A stretch of 64,000 nucleotides of DNA from Pseudomonas putida S13.1.2 (lineage in GTDB: Bacteria > Pseudomonadota > Gammaproteobacteria > Pseudomonadales > Pseudomonadaceae), in the NCBI RefSeq assembly GCF_000498395.2, contig NZ_CP010979.1, positions 2,170,001-2,234,000 on the forward strand. Direction: 5' to 3'. This document shows positions 62,563 to 64,000 of this stretch, piece after piece (the stretch's first letter is position 1; every line of letters starts with the position of its first letter). The notes beneath the pieces were generated by a model. That model was given only the letters and a program-made list of their open reading frames with translations, made no database searches and was not told the origin of the DNA. The translations under genes and the position numbers were made by a program.

Positions 62563-64000
62563 TCAGAAATGGGTGAGCGTCAAGCCGATCTTGTAGGTCG
62601 GGCCGTATTCTTCGTATTGGGCGTTGTAGCGACGGTGGCCGCTGTACACGTAATAGGACTCATCGGTGATGTTCTGCGCCTCGAACGTCAACTGCAGCTC
62701 GGGGGTCAGGAAGTAGCCTGCCTTGAAGTCCACGTGCAGCTGGTCATCGGCATACTGGTCGTGGGCCTTGTCGTCGATGGCACCCAGCTCCAGCAGGTAG
62801 CCCGACTTGTAGTTGGCGGCCAGGCGCATGTTGAAGCGGTCGTTTTCCCAGCCGACCATGAAGTTGCCCACCGTGTCGGACTGATTGGGCAGGTCGATGC
62901 TGCGCTTGCCGGTAGGCCCTTGCAGGGTGGCATCAGACTTGCTGAGGGTAAGGTTGGCGCCTAGCAGCAAGCCGTTCCAGGGTGCCGGCAGCCAGTCGAA
63001 CTTCTGCGAATACGCCAGCTCCAGGCCATACAGCTTGGCGCCGCCACCGTTCTCGAAGGTGAGCGCTTCGTCGAAGTCCACCCAGTCGCCAGTGCCCGCC
63101 AGGTCGGTGCTGTAGATGAAGTGGTCGATATCCTTGTAGAACAGGAACGCCGAGGCGGTGCCGGCGCGGCCCATGTAGTGCTCGATGCCCAGGTCGAAGT
63201 TCATCGACTCCAGCGGCTTGAGTTCGGGGTTGCCGAACGACGCATCGTTTTCATCAATGACAAAACCCGGCGCCAGTTGACCAAAGGTCGGCCTCACCAC
63301 GGTGTTGGTCCAGGCGGCTCGAATGGCCGTGGCCGGGGACAACTGGTAGCGAGCGTGCAGGCCCGGCAGCCAGTGGTCATAGCGATTGTTGCTGTCGACG
63401 CGCTCGTATACACCCTCGCGCAGGCCAGTACCCTTTGCCTCGAACCTGGTACCTTCGTAACGCAGACCGGCAATCAGGCGCCAGTCGCCGATGTCCAGCG
63501 TGTTCATCAGGTACGCCGCGTTGATGTCCTCGCTCATGTCGAAGTCATTGATGCGCGAGGCCTCCTCATCGTAGTAGGCCGCACGGTCGAGGTTACCGAT
63601 CAGGCCCTTGATTGCGCTGGCGCTGATGCCGTTGCCGAAGTTGCCGAGGGCGTAGTCGACATTGCTGCCCTGATAATCGGCAAGGCTGATGTCATCGAAC
63701 CCGTCATAGGCCCAGGTTTCGGTGTCGCTGGTCTTGTCGCGGCGGCTGAGCTTGCCGCCAAACTTGACCTGGGAGGCGTCGGCGAAATCGTAGTCGCGGG
63801 CAAGGTCCAGGCGGATGTTCTTTTCCTGGTCCTTGCCGTCAACCTTCTCCCACTCCACTTCGTCGAGTGTGAACCGGGCCGGGTCGTAGAAGTCGTTGCC
63901 CGCGCTTAGCCGTGGCTTGCGCGTGCCGTCGAAACCGACCTCGTCGAAATCGCCAACGAACCTGGCGCCGGCAATGCCGCCCGGATCCTGCTCGGTGGCC
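62563..64000 (-). CDS. TonB-dependent outer-membrane receptor (N-terminus beyond window)
   Basis: The frame is open to the last base of the window; 478 C-terminal residues are visible. They show the beta-barrel of a TonB-dependent receptor (LPGLHARYQLSPATAIRAAW; ELKPLESMNFDLGIEHYMG; the end YKIGLTLTHF with terminal Phe). The plug domain and TonB box are outside. It is upstream of phytase and exbB-exbD-tonB on the same strand, so it probably imports a phytate-related or phytase-released ligand. Confidence 0.92.
   Translation of the reverse strand, partial: ATEQDPGGIAGARFVGDFDEVGFDGTRKPRLSAGNDFYDPARFTLDEVEWEKVDGKDQEKNIRLDLARDYDFADASQVKFGGKLSRRDKTSDTETWAYDGFDDISLADYQGSNVDYALGNFGNGISASAIKGLIGNLDRAAYYDEEASRINDFDMSEDINAAYLMNTLDIGDWRLIAGLRYEGTRFEAKGTGLREGVYERVDSNNRYDHWLPGLHARYQLSPATAIRAAWTNTVVRPTFGQLAPGFVIDENDASFGNPELKPLESMNFDLGIEHYMGRAGTASAFLFYKDIDHFIYSTDLAGTGDWVDFDEALTFENGGGAKLYGLELAYSQKFDWLPAPWNGLLLGANLTLSKSDATLQGPTGKRSIDLPNQSDTVGNFMVGWENDRFNMRLAANYKSGYLLELGAIDDKAHDQYADDQLHVDFKAGYFLTPELQLTFEAQNITDESYYVYSGHRRYNAQYEEYGPTYKIGLTLTHF

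Overview
The window is about 64 kb of GC-rich DNA, and most of it reads as a chromosome of the Pseudomonas putida group. The basis is family-level resemblance: a short LOV photoreceptor beside a B12-less MerR/LitR regulator, a type II secretion operon with a lipoprotein secretin, a compact nikR/nikABCDE locus, and DUF1302/DUF1329/RND catabolic transport genes. No rRNA, tRNA, CRISPR array or intact insertion sequence was seen.

Region 1 (1-9454) is accessory and looks like a defence/toxin-antitoxin island. It holds the 3' part of a very large protein joining a kinase-like domain (DFG reads GFG) to a superfamily 1 helicase and a C-terminal nuclease-like domain. A coiled-coil partner is translationally coupled to it. 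Next come a hipBA module with a readable promoter/operator and a decayed PrlF-YhaV module (frameshifted antitoxin, 15-residue toxin stub).

Region 2 (9527-30432) is transport and secretion. It contains a MATE exporter with a TetR regulator, a secreted PA14-containing GH3 glycosidase with a small exported partner, an 11-gene Hxc-like type II secretion operon (E-F-G-H-I-J-K-L-M-C-D), and nikR divergent from nikABCDE over a near-consensus NikR operator.

Region 3 (30525-48823) is a catabolic cluster of unknown substrate. Twelve genes on the minus strand encode a cyclase-family hydrolase, SDR, FAH-family hydrolase, cupin, MFS, RND, Ycf48-like protein, DUF1329, DUF1302 porin-like protein, FAD monooxygenase, Rieske protein and two-domain extradiol dioxygenase. 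They diverge from a LysR regulator, a C-C hydrolase-like enzyme, an amidohydrolase and a GlcG/HbpS protein. Six of these genes carry an AANAANAA motif at or near the start codon, which suggests Crc/Hfq catabolite repression.

Region 4 (48847-57917) is a light-response locus: a class II LitR-like MerR regulator, a short LOV protein, and two convergent operons (SnoaL-SDR-FAD oxidoreductase-DUF1365-CFA synthase-DUF2878; and chalcone-isomerase-like-DUF3833-small protein-cryptochrome-DUF2256). Three inverted repeats of the form TGTACA-N12-TGTAYA precede these two operons. The cryptochrome-like gene appears to have lost about 190 internal residues in frame.

Region 5 (57964-64000) has an unknown membrane protein and a minus-strand operon running from a TonB-dependent receptor (cut by the window end) through a frameshifted beta-propeller phytase to exbB-exbD-tonB, closed by a long stem-loop. 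It looks like a self-contained phytate acquisition unit.
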